The notes beneath the pieces are model-generated. The model searched no databases and had not been told where the DNA came from. It saw only the letters and a list, made by a program, of their open reading frames with translations. A stretch of DNA of 64,000 nucleotides, taken from positions 9,176,001 through 9,240,000 of the forward strand of contig NC_135240.1 in assembly GCF_947623445.1 (NCBI RefSeq), read 5' to 3'. This stretch comes from Clavelina lepadiformis (Eukaryota; Chordata; Ascidiacea; Aplousobranchia; Clavelinidae). Positions 11,501-21,581 of the stretch are shown here, one piece after another. A program made the translations under genes and the position numbers. The first letter of the stretch is position 1, and the number at the start of each line of letters is the position of its first letter.

Positions 11501-14500
11501 TTGTAGCCATTTTCCACAGTGTTGCTATTGAAATAAAAATGTCAAAAATTTTTCCATCCGTCCTTAGTACTCCATTAAACAGTAATACCAAAGTCAGTCA
11601 GTTTCACTTCGCTCAAGAGATAAACCAAAGATGTGTAACATGTCAGATTTTGCTTTGATTGTAAATGCCATTATATATATATTCTTGCTTTTGTTAAAAT
11701 AATTGCAACAACCTGGCGTAATTAATCAGTTTGGACCCTATTTAAGTGACAACAATATATGCAAAATTCAAATTCAGTTAGCATAGATTAATTATAAGTG
11801 CATTACCCACGTCAGGTTGCCAACGTATATTGAAACCTTTTTTCCTTGATAGTTGTATTGCATTCCAGCATGGGCAACACCTGTAAGGCCATTGCTACTA
11901 GCCTGCTAAAAAGGAAACACAAATATGATAAATTAAAATATAAGACGCAATATAAGGTATATACTGGAGCACTGCATATAAATTTCAGATTGCAGCAGTG
12001 CCTATAACAGATGCAGCATCAGTTGGTAGTAACATAAGTGCACATTTTATACAACGCTACAATTCTGTATACCACTGTGGCTCATCATTGGGCTAGGTAT
12101 ACTGTCAGCAAACACCTATGTTTTAAAAAGATATTTGCAATGAGAAGAAAACTGAGGATTGACTTTCACGAACAGATCAAAAGAAAAAGCAAAATCTATT
12201 TTTTTAAATCCATACAACCTGAAATAGAAGAAGTGGTTTACTATCATGTTATTATAAGTCTAAGGAATTAAACTAAGTTGTTATCTTTAATAATTTAGCA
12301 ACATCTGCTGTAAATAATAAATGTGGTCATTGGCAACCAATTCAACAAAATATTTAGAAAAACAAACGTATACAACACATTATTGCAAAACCTTGAAAAT
12401 TAAGCACAAATTGTTACAAAAAAGTAAAATGTTATATACAAGCCTAGCATGTGACGTTATTTTTAAACTGTTGGTATGAAATTTCTTTGATGGAAAATAC
12501 ATTTAGATGATCAATTTATGAACGTTTAACTTGAACTACAGGTTACAATTGAAATATATCAAACTGATAAACTGTTACAACTGGTATTATAAATTAACTA
12601 CATATAGGCTACAGCTATAATCAAAACATCAGTTTCAATTTTAATCAATTTCTTATTTGAAAGCCTTCCATTTATAACACAAAATTGGTTCACACTGCTT
12701 TTCAGTAATTGCATGCTGCATATATATATAGACTAAATAAAAAAAATCCGATATCACTACTCACCAGATCATAGAGCATAACTTACAAAAACCAACATTT
12801 TAAATAAATATATTTATAAATTTGAATACATGATTGTATATATATATGTGTGTGTGTGTGCGTGTGTGTAAAAGATATATTTAAACTAATAAATATAGTG
12901 ATAATGCAAATTTATACCAAAATGATTGTTTTTTGGAGTTAAAATTGATATCATTTACATAACAGTACCTTCATATATTGGAATAAAAATATATAAACAG
13001 TTTAATCCAGCAAATATTTGTAAAATAGACAGAATGTTTTACAAGGCCATCACAGAAACAAGACATACGTACAAATTACCACACAAACCAGAACAGCTCT
13101 TATACGAAATTAACACTACTTGGAGGGTAGAGATAGTTGACGGAACAAAATATCTACCATCCAAGTCTGATGCCTTTGAAATTTAACCTTCAAAATGAAA
13201 ACAGATAACAAACCTTGACTTAAAGAGATATCTCAAAAAAAGAAAGAGCAGTAAACAAAAAAACAGCAGGGTTTCATATATTTTACATGAAATTGATTAC
13301 AAAGATTACTTAGTATGCATATAATAGGTTTCCTGTAGTAATTACAAAATCTAAAAACAGAAAACAATAAACGTAACATCACAAACAACCAAGAGTATTT
13401 ACTTAAAATGATCTCAAACAGAAGTATATAAAATATACCTTGCTTTAAGAAACTCGCCTTTGAATTGGTCAACTAGAATTATATACAAAGCAACCAGCAG
13501 AGTAGCTGCAAATCCCTGCTAAGTTTAACAACATACATCAGTTTCTGACTGGGTCATCGCATTTTGCATCCAATGCCAAAGAGTGTAGATTTAATTAAAA
13601 ATACAAGCAACAATAAAAACACATTTGCAAAAGACTAAAAACAAACAGTTTCTGAATACATGGATGCCATAACATCTAGTACTATTGCATTAATGAATCC
13701 TACTCTTTAATCTGTAAAGCTAAAATTACACATGGAAGCTACGACCTGGGAATGTGCAGCACACTCACTTTGCAAGGAAGTATTTACATTATCAATAAAT
13801 AGAATGAAAACGGCAAGGGCACAGTAAACAATTTATGCGATTATGCAAATAACAGAATTAATGTCATAAAAATACAAAATCTTTTGGGTAACTCACACGT
13901 GATACACTTGATGTTCTTGATGCTGGCTGTAGCATGTCATCATACAAATCCCCACTTGTATAGTTGTTTTCTTCCTAATTAACATAAAGATATACACATA
14001 TACAGAAACGTGAATACGTGACAATGAGGAAATTCAGATTAAATTTGCACTATCACATATATACATAACTTATACATTTAGGTGAGCAAATAAAGTCATT
14101 ATGGAACAAGATACACTTAAGCAGCAGTTCTCAAACTGTGCGTCGCGACATTTTGGTTTTAATTTTCCAACGGCACCACACAATAATTCTGTTTCGTAGC
14201 TAACCGTATATCAGCTCAGCTCAACAATATGTAATTTCATCGCACAATGATAATTTGCTATCTCACATGAATTCAAATTCTTGCAACATGAGATAAATTT
14301 TGCGAAAGCAAGCAAGATCAAATGACATTCTTTTTTATTCATATTTTATTTTTTGTTGTATCATATTTCTTTTTTGGACATTCTTATTTCTTTTTTTGTT
14401 GTATCAATAAATGCAACTTTGTTAATAAGCGTTTTTGTCAGATTCTTACTGCTGGTGCGTCGCAAGTCCAGCAAACTTTTCCAAAGGCGTCGCAACGAAA

Positions 14501-14853
14501 AAAGTTTGAGAATCATTGCACTTAAGGGTACAAACAAAAAATCACAAGCTTTAGTGATATAACAAATGGTAATTCTGAATACGAAAGCGAATGGCAATAT
14601 GGTATACAGTACTAAATTGAACGCTTGCTTGTTCGTTTGTTCAAAGAATAATTGAATGTAATTAACCGTGATATCAATTAAAAAATTTCAAATATATAAA
14701 TAACATATTATACATTATCATGCAGAAATGTGTCACAATAACACAGCCTTTATAAAAACACTTGGCTAAATAGAAGAAAATAGCGGCAATGTTTACCTGC
14801 GCAAACTCATGATCAACATCAGCATACAAGTCTATATCTACTCCATCAGTCAT
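8590..14853 (-). CDS. CPSF6: CPSF6, 68-kDa subunit of cleavage factor Im
   Basis: CPSF6 pairs with NUDT21/CPSF5 in CFIm, which binds UGUA elements and guides pre-mRNA 3'-end cleavage in the nucleus. Exons: 14853-14797, 13974-13897, 11905-11807, 10892-10789, 10661-10516, 10436-10224, 9770-9616, 9506-9140, 9050-8897, 8785-8590; total 1569 nt, 522 residues plus stop. Residues about 1-45 are acidic ([17 protein letters not shown]). Then comes one RRM with RNP2 IYVGNLTWW and RNP1 QSKGFALVHL, including the family signature [10 protein letters not shown] and [17 protein letters not shown] long Pro-rich region (exons 6-8) follows, then the conserved [25 protein letters not shown] and [21 protein letters not shown] helices, and a C-terminal RS/RD-like tail. 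GFALV plus the TPCN block separate it from CPSF7. Two introns carry hAT insertions. A candidate trans-splice acceptor lies 10 nt before the ATG. Confidence 0.96.
10030..10186. mobile_element. non-autonomous hAT-like element B
   Basis: A 157-bp insertion in a CPSF6 intron, starting CAGGGGTAACCAAAC and ending GTTTGAGGACGTCTG. It is flanked by a perfect 8-bp duplication ATCTAAGC (10022-10029 and 10187-10194, central TA). The inverted repeats are imperfect. The internal GGCCTG / CTGGCCCACGATC resembles hAT derivatives. Its right duplication is about 30 bp from the donor of the neighbouring exon (10222-10223). Confidence 0.8.
11188..11424. mobile_element. possible degenerate hAT-like element
   Basis: Left edge CAGGTGCACCCAAAC, right edge ACTGCGCACCATTG, with near-identical flanks CTTTATAT (11180-11187) and CTTTAAAT (11425-11432). 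Just left of it is a GTTTGAAAACCATTG sequence that itself looks like a right hAT end. The inverted repeats match only weakly, so this could be two overlapping old insertions. It lies in a CPSF6 intron. Confidence 0.35.
12835..12870. repeat. TA/TG dinucleotide microsatellite
   Basis: A run of TA followed by TG repeats, with one CG interruption, in the large CPSF6 intron 11906-13896. Nothing else was recognised in that intron apart from open frames with no family resemblance. Confidence 0.9.
14122..14518. mobile_element. non-autonomous hAT-like element C
   Basis: A 397-bp insertion starting CAGCAGTTCTCAAACTGTG and ending AAAGTTTGAGAATCATTG, so a 10-bp core TTCTCAAACT is shared in inverted orientation. 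It has a perfect 8-bp duplication CACTTAAG at 14114-14121 and 14519-14526. Both subterminal regions carry CGTCGC motifs. It lies in CPSF6 intron 1 (13975-14796). Confidence 0.85.
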
Positions 14854-14863
14854 TTTGAAAAAC

Positions 14864-14865
14864 CT
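14864..14865 (-). promoter_or_regulatory. candidate trans-splice acceptor of CPSF6
   Basis: Minus-strand GTGTAATTTAG followed by a 10-nt leader and the ATG at 14853. The very short leader is typical of spliced-leader genes in tunicates. A cis 5' intron is not excluded. Confidence 0.45.
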
Positions 14866-14899
14866 AAATTACACTAATAAGCATTCAACAGTAAGCCTA

Positions 14900-17562
14900 A
14901 AGATGATAAATTCAATAAAGTTAAACACCGTATAGATGAACCATGTCAAATACCAACAACATAGTTGACACAGACTGAAAGTGTGCTTTTTCTGAAAAAG
15001 TAATTTTCTTGTCGTCTGGATCACCCCAACTGGAAAGTATGGCAGCTTTCAACAACAAATCATGTGTTCAAACACGCTAATTTTGGCATGCACAGAAGCA
15101 TTAACTCTTTCAAAAGCTCAAAAGTCAGTTTAGCCTATGCAATCCAACTAAACGAAAAGCAATCTATACTGGTATATCGCCTAAACGTACATTTTATCAC
15201 AATATCAATGGCGTAACGTTCAGGTCTTAGATCTGGAATGCTCCCGTTGGATAGATCAGTGAAAATCTGTATAAGTAAGGCGTAATTCTGCAATCAACAT
15301 TCACGGATTTGAAGGTTACAATAAAAAAAGTTACAAGAAACTAGCCTATTTAAAAACATCAATGTCCGTTGATATATTTTTACATGCATCCAAACTGCAA
15401 AATCTGACATAGGGCATTCAGTAAAAAAAGTCAAATCAAAGAACATAATCTCCATGAACGGCATGCCCTTCAAACCTTTGGTGCTTTCAGGCGCAGCATG
15501 TTGGCAAAAAGGGATCACGTGACGCTACTCCATTTTGTTAATGTTATGTTAATGTAGTATCTATGGATAAACAACGGCGGTTGTAGTCTCTGAGTGACGA
15601 TTTTGCGCCATCGGCACAAATAATTTTGGCTAGCACATTCGTGGCTTAAAATTGTTTTTAATCAGAGGCGCAAGCCCGCATTCAAATATTAAAAGCCCGT
15701 CTCCGTTTTTGCGCAGCATGCTGGCCTACATGCTTATCATATGTATAGTGTATGCAGTAGAAGCATTGTGGTAAATGCCAGCACTTCAGTGTGTATATAC
15801 TAGCTTAGAAGTTTCGCCAGTGCAGTATGTAAAGCTGTATCCAGAGATTTTTCGCAAGCGTATTTTACGTTTGTTTAACCTAACCGAGCGAGTGAGAGTT
15901 ACATATTTCCCCTTGAGGTCGCAGGCGTAGAAGAGCAGCTAAAAATTCGCTTGAGAACTCGTGAGAGAAATGTTTTTATTTTTTCTTACGCTAGCGCGCT
16001 TGCAAACGAGCGTATGCTCTGCTCGCGGCGGTTTGTGTGTGGACACGACCTAAGTAACACTGTTTCCAGTGTTGTGGAAGTAAACACTGCATAACCTTAG
16101 TAGCTCATTTTTTGAGCCAGTGGCGCAATACCGTGGTTCAGAGGCAGAGGTGGGCAGTCGGTACTTTTAAAGTACCGTCGGTAACGGTACTGGTAATTGA
16201 CAAAAAATGTACCGAAGGTTTCTGTACTATTTTTAAAAAGTAGTTTGGTACTTTGTCAGTACTCAGTACCGGTACTTTTTTGTAAAAGATGCTGCTGCAA
16301 ATGCAATGTTTACCGCTATTATGCCCCCGGTAAAGGTTACTCCTGGTCAAATTACATTTCTAGATTAAAAAAGATCAACAGATGCTAACATTGGTATAAA
16401 CTATAAAGGATTAATTAACATATATTTTTGGAAACAAACTTGTTAACTCAGAGACTAGGCCTACAACCCCGTTGATAATAGTCAAGTTGCCGTTCTAAGG
16501 CGCTATGACCGACAGACAATGCTGTTGAGCTGATTGGTTTAAATTTATCAGCGAGCTGTCGTTGGTATACCTGCTTCGTAAATGACAATATGTCTTTGCT
16601 TATACTGGACAACCCAGCGAGTAACTCACTGCATGGGTTGAGTGGCCATGCTTCTTGTTATCCGCAAATTAAACGATTGGTCTTAAGGCTCTGTCACTTT
16701 CCCCTGTAGCCTACGTTAGCGCAAGCTATTAACAATTAGTAATCAGTTTTGTCGCCAATGACGAAAAATAAAATGATTAATTGATACTACATGCAAATAA
16801 GTACACAAATAAATAAATGATATGCGAATAAATGCTCAGCGAACAACTACGCGAGTTTGTTATGGTTGGTGTTTCGTGAGTAAACGGGTTTGGTGGTCTT
16901 GCAAATGGGCATTATCAACAAAATAAGCTAAATACAAGTGAGTAAAATCGAAAATAATGGAATAAAACCACCATAAGATGGAGTAGGCCACGACCAAGAT
17001 CGTATTTAGTAAAGTATGGAAAAGATACAAAAATTTATTCATTATTTTATTGGTTTACTGCAATTATTCACGCCCTTTTGAACCGACGTGAAGCTGGTTA
17101 CCGCCACCGGCTTCTTGGTTACTTATCGTTAACCAAAATCTTTGATACATTCCTAATAATTTAATCATTTTACGTTTTAATAAAATGCCGGAACTTTTGT
17201 CTGACGCACCGTTCTGGTTTAGTCTGGCGAGGCTTTCGTCGTCGTGGATTTTGCCCAGCCGACTTTTTGTACATATCATGTCATTTACAAATGTAGCTTA
17301 TTTCCAAATCGTTGGCTTAACGTTTTAAGCTAATTTACGCAGTTCCTTTGTTAACCTTATTGAAATATTGTACAATAACATAGTAAGCTAAACTTAACAT
17401 AAATCTTTATTCAATTAACCCCTAATAGTTAAGCTTATATATTCAAGTTTTGGTATAGCCTACACATTCTCCAGTCAGCCTATATTGTTATCAACGGCCT
17501 GCGTGGCCTAGGCGTACTTACGGTGAAATAGTCACGATCTTTTTTTTGTAATCACTAATCAC
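14900..17562. other. gene-poor stretch upstream of CPSF6
   Basis: No exon or RNA gene recognised. It contains the CPSF6 promoter side and, at 16157-16280, a GTAC-rich repeat listed separately. The open frames here show no family resemblance and no codon signal I could argue for. Confidence 0.55.
16143..16285. repeat. GTAC/GGTACC-rich, transposon-end-like sequence
   Basis: Begins CAGAGGTGGGCAGTCGGTAC and continues with many inverted GGTAC/GTACC and AAAGTACC/GGTACTTT units. CAGAGGTGGGCA-type starts are common for hAT-like transposon termini, but I could not find the opposite end or a target duplication. Confidence 0.4.
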
Positions 17563-18230
17563 TAGGGCAACCAAAAGTCAATATGGTCAATTTTTTTTAA
17601 CCTGCTCAGAATGCTATCAAACAAGCACAAAACAAATTTCAGCTTTGTACGACGTGTGGTATAGAAGTTATTAGGTCAAATAAAGTCAAAATGTTACGTT
17701 AGGTCAAAATACGGTCAAATTGTTTCTTTAGGTCTTCTTTTTAGGTCAAAATCTATTAAACTTGTAATTTTGTAACCATTTTGTAATATTATTCTTCCGT
17801 TTTTCTCTTTTCTTGTACCGCAAACAATTCCAGTGCCCCAAATTATACTTAGAACCAAAGCCACAAAGAGAGGGAAGGCCTTTCAGCGCGTCTGGTGACG
17901 TCACGATGTGAAGGCATTGCATTTGAAACTGCAAGTTGTCAATCTTAATACGCAGAAACGACAAAAAGTCAACACTAGAAAAGCGTTTTGTCAATTTTAA
18001 ATGCAGCTTTAGATTAGAAAGTTGCTGTAGACAGTGTAGAGACTATCAGTATAGCGTTTTTCAAAATAAGGTCAAAATTTAAACTTTTTAGGTCAAAATA
18101 AGGTCAAAATTTAAACTTTTCAGGTCAAAATAAGGTCAAAATTTAAATTTTTTAGGTCAAAATAAGGACAAAAATTGCAAATTTTAAGGTCAAAATTTAA
18201 ACTTTTTAGGTCAAAAAACTGATTGCCCTA
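17563..18230. mobile_element. hAT-like element D with AGGTCAAAA subterminal repeats
   Basis: A 668-bp insertion with ends TAGGGCAACCAAAAGTC and its inverted counterpart ...GATTGCCCTA. It has a perfect 8-bp duplication CTAATCAC at 17555-17562 and 18231-18238. There is no transposase frame. Both subterminal regions are packed with AGGTCAAAAT motifs (about 17670-17755 and 18061-18216), the arrangement expected of transposase binding sites. Confidence 0.85.
18061..18216. repeat. tandem array of about 33-bp AGGTCAAAATAAGGTC units
   Basis: Four to five imperfect copies of a unit built from AGGTCAAAATAAGGTCAAAA plus TTTAAACTTTTT, inside element D next to its right end. The last copies are more diverged. 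Confidence 0.85.
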
Positions 18231-18514
18231 CTAATCACGATGGTTGTTTGCCACATCCTGTACTAAACTACTGTATGTGTGTCTACGCTAACTCTAGCTC
18301 AACGACAAGTATTACCCATCTGCCAGTGTTCGTAAACTGCACCGTAAATTGGATTTTAACAAGCCTAATAAGTAAACAATAGAACTATCACAAGCAGTTC
18401 AATGTAAAATTCACGAGTTTACACAAATTTTTTTTCGGCAACAAGTTGAACATATAGCGAAATAAAGTGAGCCTGTTGCGGAACAGAAACTTTAAGTTTT
18501 CTAAATGCTTAAAC

Positions 18515-19138
18515 TAGTGGTTTCCAACCTTTTTAGGCTCACGGCACCCTATAGAAGAGAAAAATATTTTGCGGCACCTTTTTTTGCAATCAACGGGCAT
18601 TGGCTTCGACTGCAGCAGGTTGTTAGTTTAAACAAATTTTCTAGGTGTGCCATTAGGAAAGGCACTTACTTAGAAGTTACACATTGAAATGTCAACATAA
18701 CATAAGCAACACAGAAATTTTACTTGGAGTTTGAATGTTACTTTCAAAATGGATGCTTAGCACACTGCTCCTCTCCTAATAAGAAACAATGGGAAACATC
18801 CTTTACAAACACAGTATTCACTTAATACTTTTTCACTAGTCTGAAATAGAACCGACCATCGGGAGAACTCATACATATATTCTATGTGATGTCACAAAAC
18901 CACAATGATCGAAATGTGCTACATTAAGAACTTGTGAGTTGTTCATTGAACCAGCATACGGTAGGACAAAAATTGTCCTAGTGATGTAACAAAAACAATT
19001 GTCCATAAAAATTGCATCGGCAACAGCAATCTTACCTATAACTACATCAAAACGTCATAGATAAAAATGAATAACTTAATAGGAATAGCTTGCGGCACTC
19101 CTGTGTATTGCAAATAGCATCCCGGTTGGGAACCACTG
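18515..19138. mobile_element. non-autonomous hAT-like element E
   Basis: A 624-bp insertion with ends TAGTGGTTTCCAACC and GGTTGGGAACCACTG (14 of 15 match as inverted repeat allowing one T/C change). It has a perfect 8-bp duplication GCTTAAAC at 18507-18514 and 19139-19146 (central TA). Both subterminal regions have GCGGCAC motifs (ACGGCACCC left, GCGGCACTCC right). No intact protein frame. It lies only about 285 bp from element D. Confidence 0.9.
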
Positions 19139-19146
19139 GCTTAAAC

Positions 19147-21580
19147 CATAAAGCAAAAAAAATATTATTCATAACTTGGAAAAGGTTGAAATATAGTCTT
19201 GCTTTTGCAAACTGTTGCAGTTAATACGACAATGCAGGTATAAATTATTCATATAGCATAAAGTATGTTTACAAAACTGGTATGTTTCAGACTTTCACTA
19301 ATCGATATGTATTAGCAACCATCTCAGCAAAGCGATTCGAATATTTTATAGCATTTGAAAGATCAAGTGTCTAAGACAAGGTTTCTAAGACGAAGTTCGA
19401 AAAGACTTCGACCAAAGGTAAAAGCACAATAACATAAAAATAATTTTATAAATAAAGAATATTTATCTTATAGCCTATCCTGTTACCTTCGGTCTAAATC
19501 TATCACGATACGAAATTGGTCTTAGACTTTTAAGGTTGCCTGCGATTTAATTAAATTTGGCTAGAGTTTCCTAAAACAATCATTGAATCAGTGTGAGGAT
19601 TAGTCTATTGCACAAATACTGTAGTTATAAGTGGAAGTATTTTGAATACGCATATGAAGTGCCCTTATTCAGAAAAACTTTTTAACAACCAGCCATGAAA
19701 CAGGATATCTATGAACCAAGCTATAAACCGCTGAAAATAATTTTACTTATTAATATTGGCACGGAAATATTTCACGCAAAAATTAGTACTTTCTTTTGAA
19801 GGGAAGACTAGTGCAAAAATAAATTCTTCTTATCAAAGAGCTTTCAATCAAAAAGCACTGAAAAATAGCCATAAGAACTCCCTGAATTCAAAGCTAATCT
19901 GACGGTCATTGCCATTTACACCCACCTCGCATTTGCAATGCTCCTGCTCGTTAATTGTTCGTGAGCATGTGTTTTATTGTGCGATAACTACAACGGTTAG
20001 CATCGTAACTTTTGCTCTGCATAGTTTATGGCTAAAAACAAACAATACAATTGAGTGTGCCGTCATAATCAAGCCGTAAGACGTCATTGGCGTTTGTGTT
20101 CCAGGACTAATGTTTTACTAGAGTTTGCAACAAACCTATGCATCAGTATTTAAAAACTGTAACTGAAACTTTTTTTGTTACAGCATAACTTTGTAATTGA
20201 GAAATACACAAACAGAAGTTAAGGTTTTAAAACGTGTCCTACTAGGCCTACGCGCGTTTATAAAGCATGGAAATCTTGCACCACTGTGTGGTACCACGGT
20301 AACTGGTGTTACAATCAAAACCCAACAAAGAACCTTAAGGCCTGATCCGAACAAATGTTTCAAACTAAATTTACCCGCAATTCGTTCTGTCGACTTTGCT
20401 GCGCGTCCTTGCTAGGGAGGGCATAGCCTAACTACAGTGAAACACGAGTTTGTCTGGACCTTTGATAGTAATACTTAACACGTCTAAAACATTTCTTTCG
20501 AGGTTTTTGTGATGCTTGTTTCTTCGAAGAAATATGGTAAGTCCCACAAAACAAATAGAAAAAATAAAATAAACCGCGGTTTATACTGTAACTATTAATC
20601 TTCATTTCAAGCTGTCAAATCGAATATCTAATTACACGGGGAAAATTTTTTAATCGCTAAACATTCGAAACTTCAAGTTTCTAACATAGTGGAGAACAAA
20701 TGGTGATAAGTTTTCTAAAAAAGTCCTTTGCTTGTATGCAACCTGACATTAGAAGCATTTTTAAGGTTACATAACACCTGGTTCAGTGACAAGCATACAT
20801 CTTCAGCATCGTTTGATTTATATTGGATTGACTGCATTAGACAAGCAGCAAGGTATTTGGATAAGGACATTTTTATTTAAAACCTGGGGAATACAGAATG
20901 GTAATTGGTAGGAGATACAACTGAAAGTTTAAACACTCAAATTTCTGTAAGGAAGATTATATTGATTTCCAAAAGAGCAGACGCTTTGCAAGAAAATTTG
21001 TCAGCGTTGGTAAAACCGTGTAACCACTCGGTTCATATTACAGGAATGTAACAGTCCATAAAATATAACAAATGAAAAACTGAATGCAATATCTGTCGAA
21101 CTATGTTTAAGCAAACCATACAAAATAACAATTAATGTAATAGAATATAGAGTTATGAATCACAGTAATTGGCACTCTAATTCCATTAATACTTTACATT
21201 TTATGCTCAAGAATTGCATAGCTCATAGCTGGGCATAGTTTTTTTCAATGTAATGGTAGATTTTGAGCAGCAACGCTAAATTTTATGTTCTTTTGGTCCG
21301 TGAACATCAAACAGCAGGGTAAGATAGGACTTCTACAAAGGCACTTCAAGCACAACATGCAACGCAATGCACTTCAGCAGTAATCGAATATTACACTTCA
21401 TAATACAAGCAACAAACAGTAAGATTAAATTGGTCATATATATAGAAAAGCTCTATGTTAACATGTTTAATACAGTGCTTCAAAGTATATAAAATTTAAG
21501 AAATGTGTTCAAGAAATGAAAATATGTTCCAATGAAATAATATTTACAAGCAAAATGAAACGGATAAATGTCAAATTCCA
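19147..21580. other. intergenic, downstream of the PLA2-like gene
   Basis: No gene recognised. Scattered open frames have no family resemblance. It contains the 3' untranslated region of the PLA2-like gene next to 21580. Confidence 0.55.
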
Positions 21581-21581
21581 T

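Noticed and set aside
12926..13186. 86-residue plus-strand frame within the large CPSF6 intron
   Set aside because: No family resemblance, no start context and no splice partners seen; AT-rich chance frame more likely.
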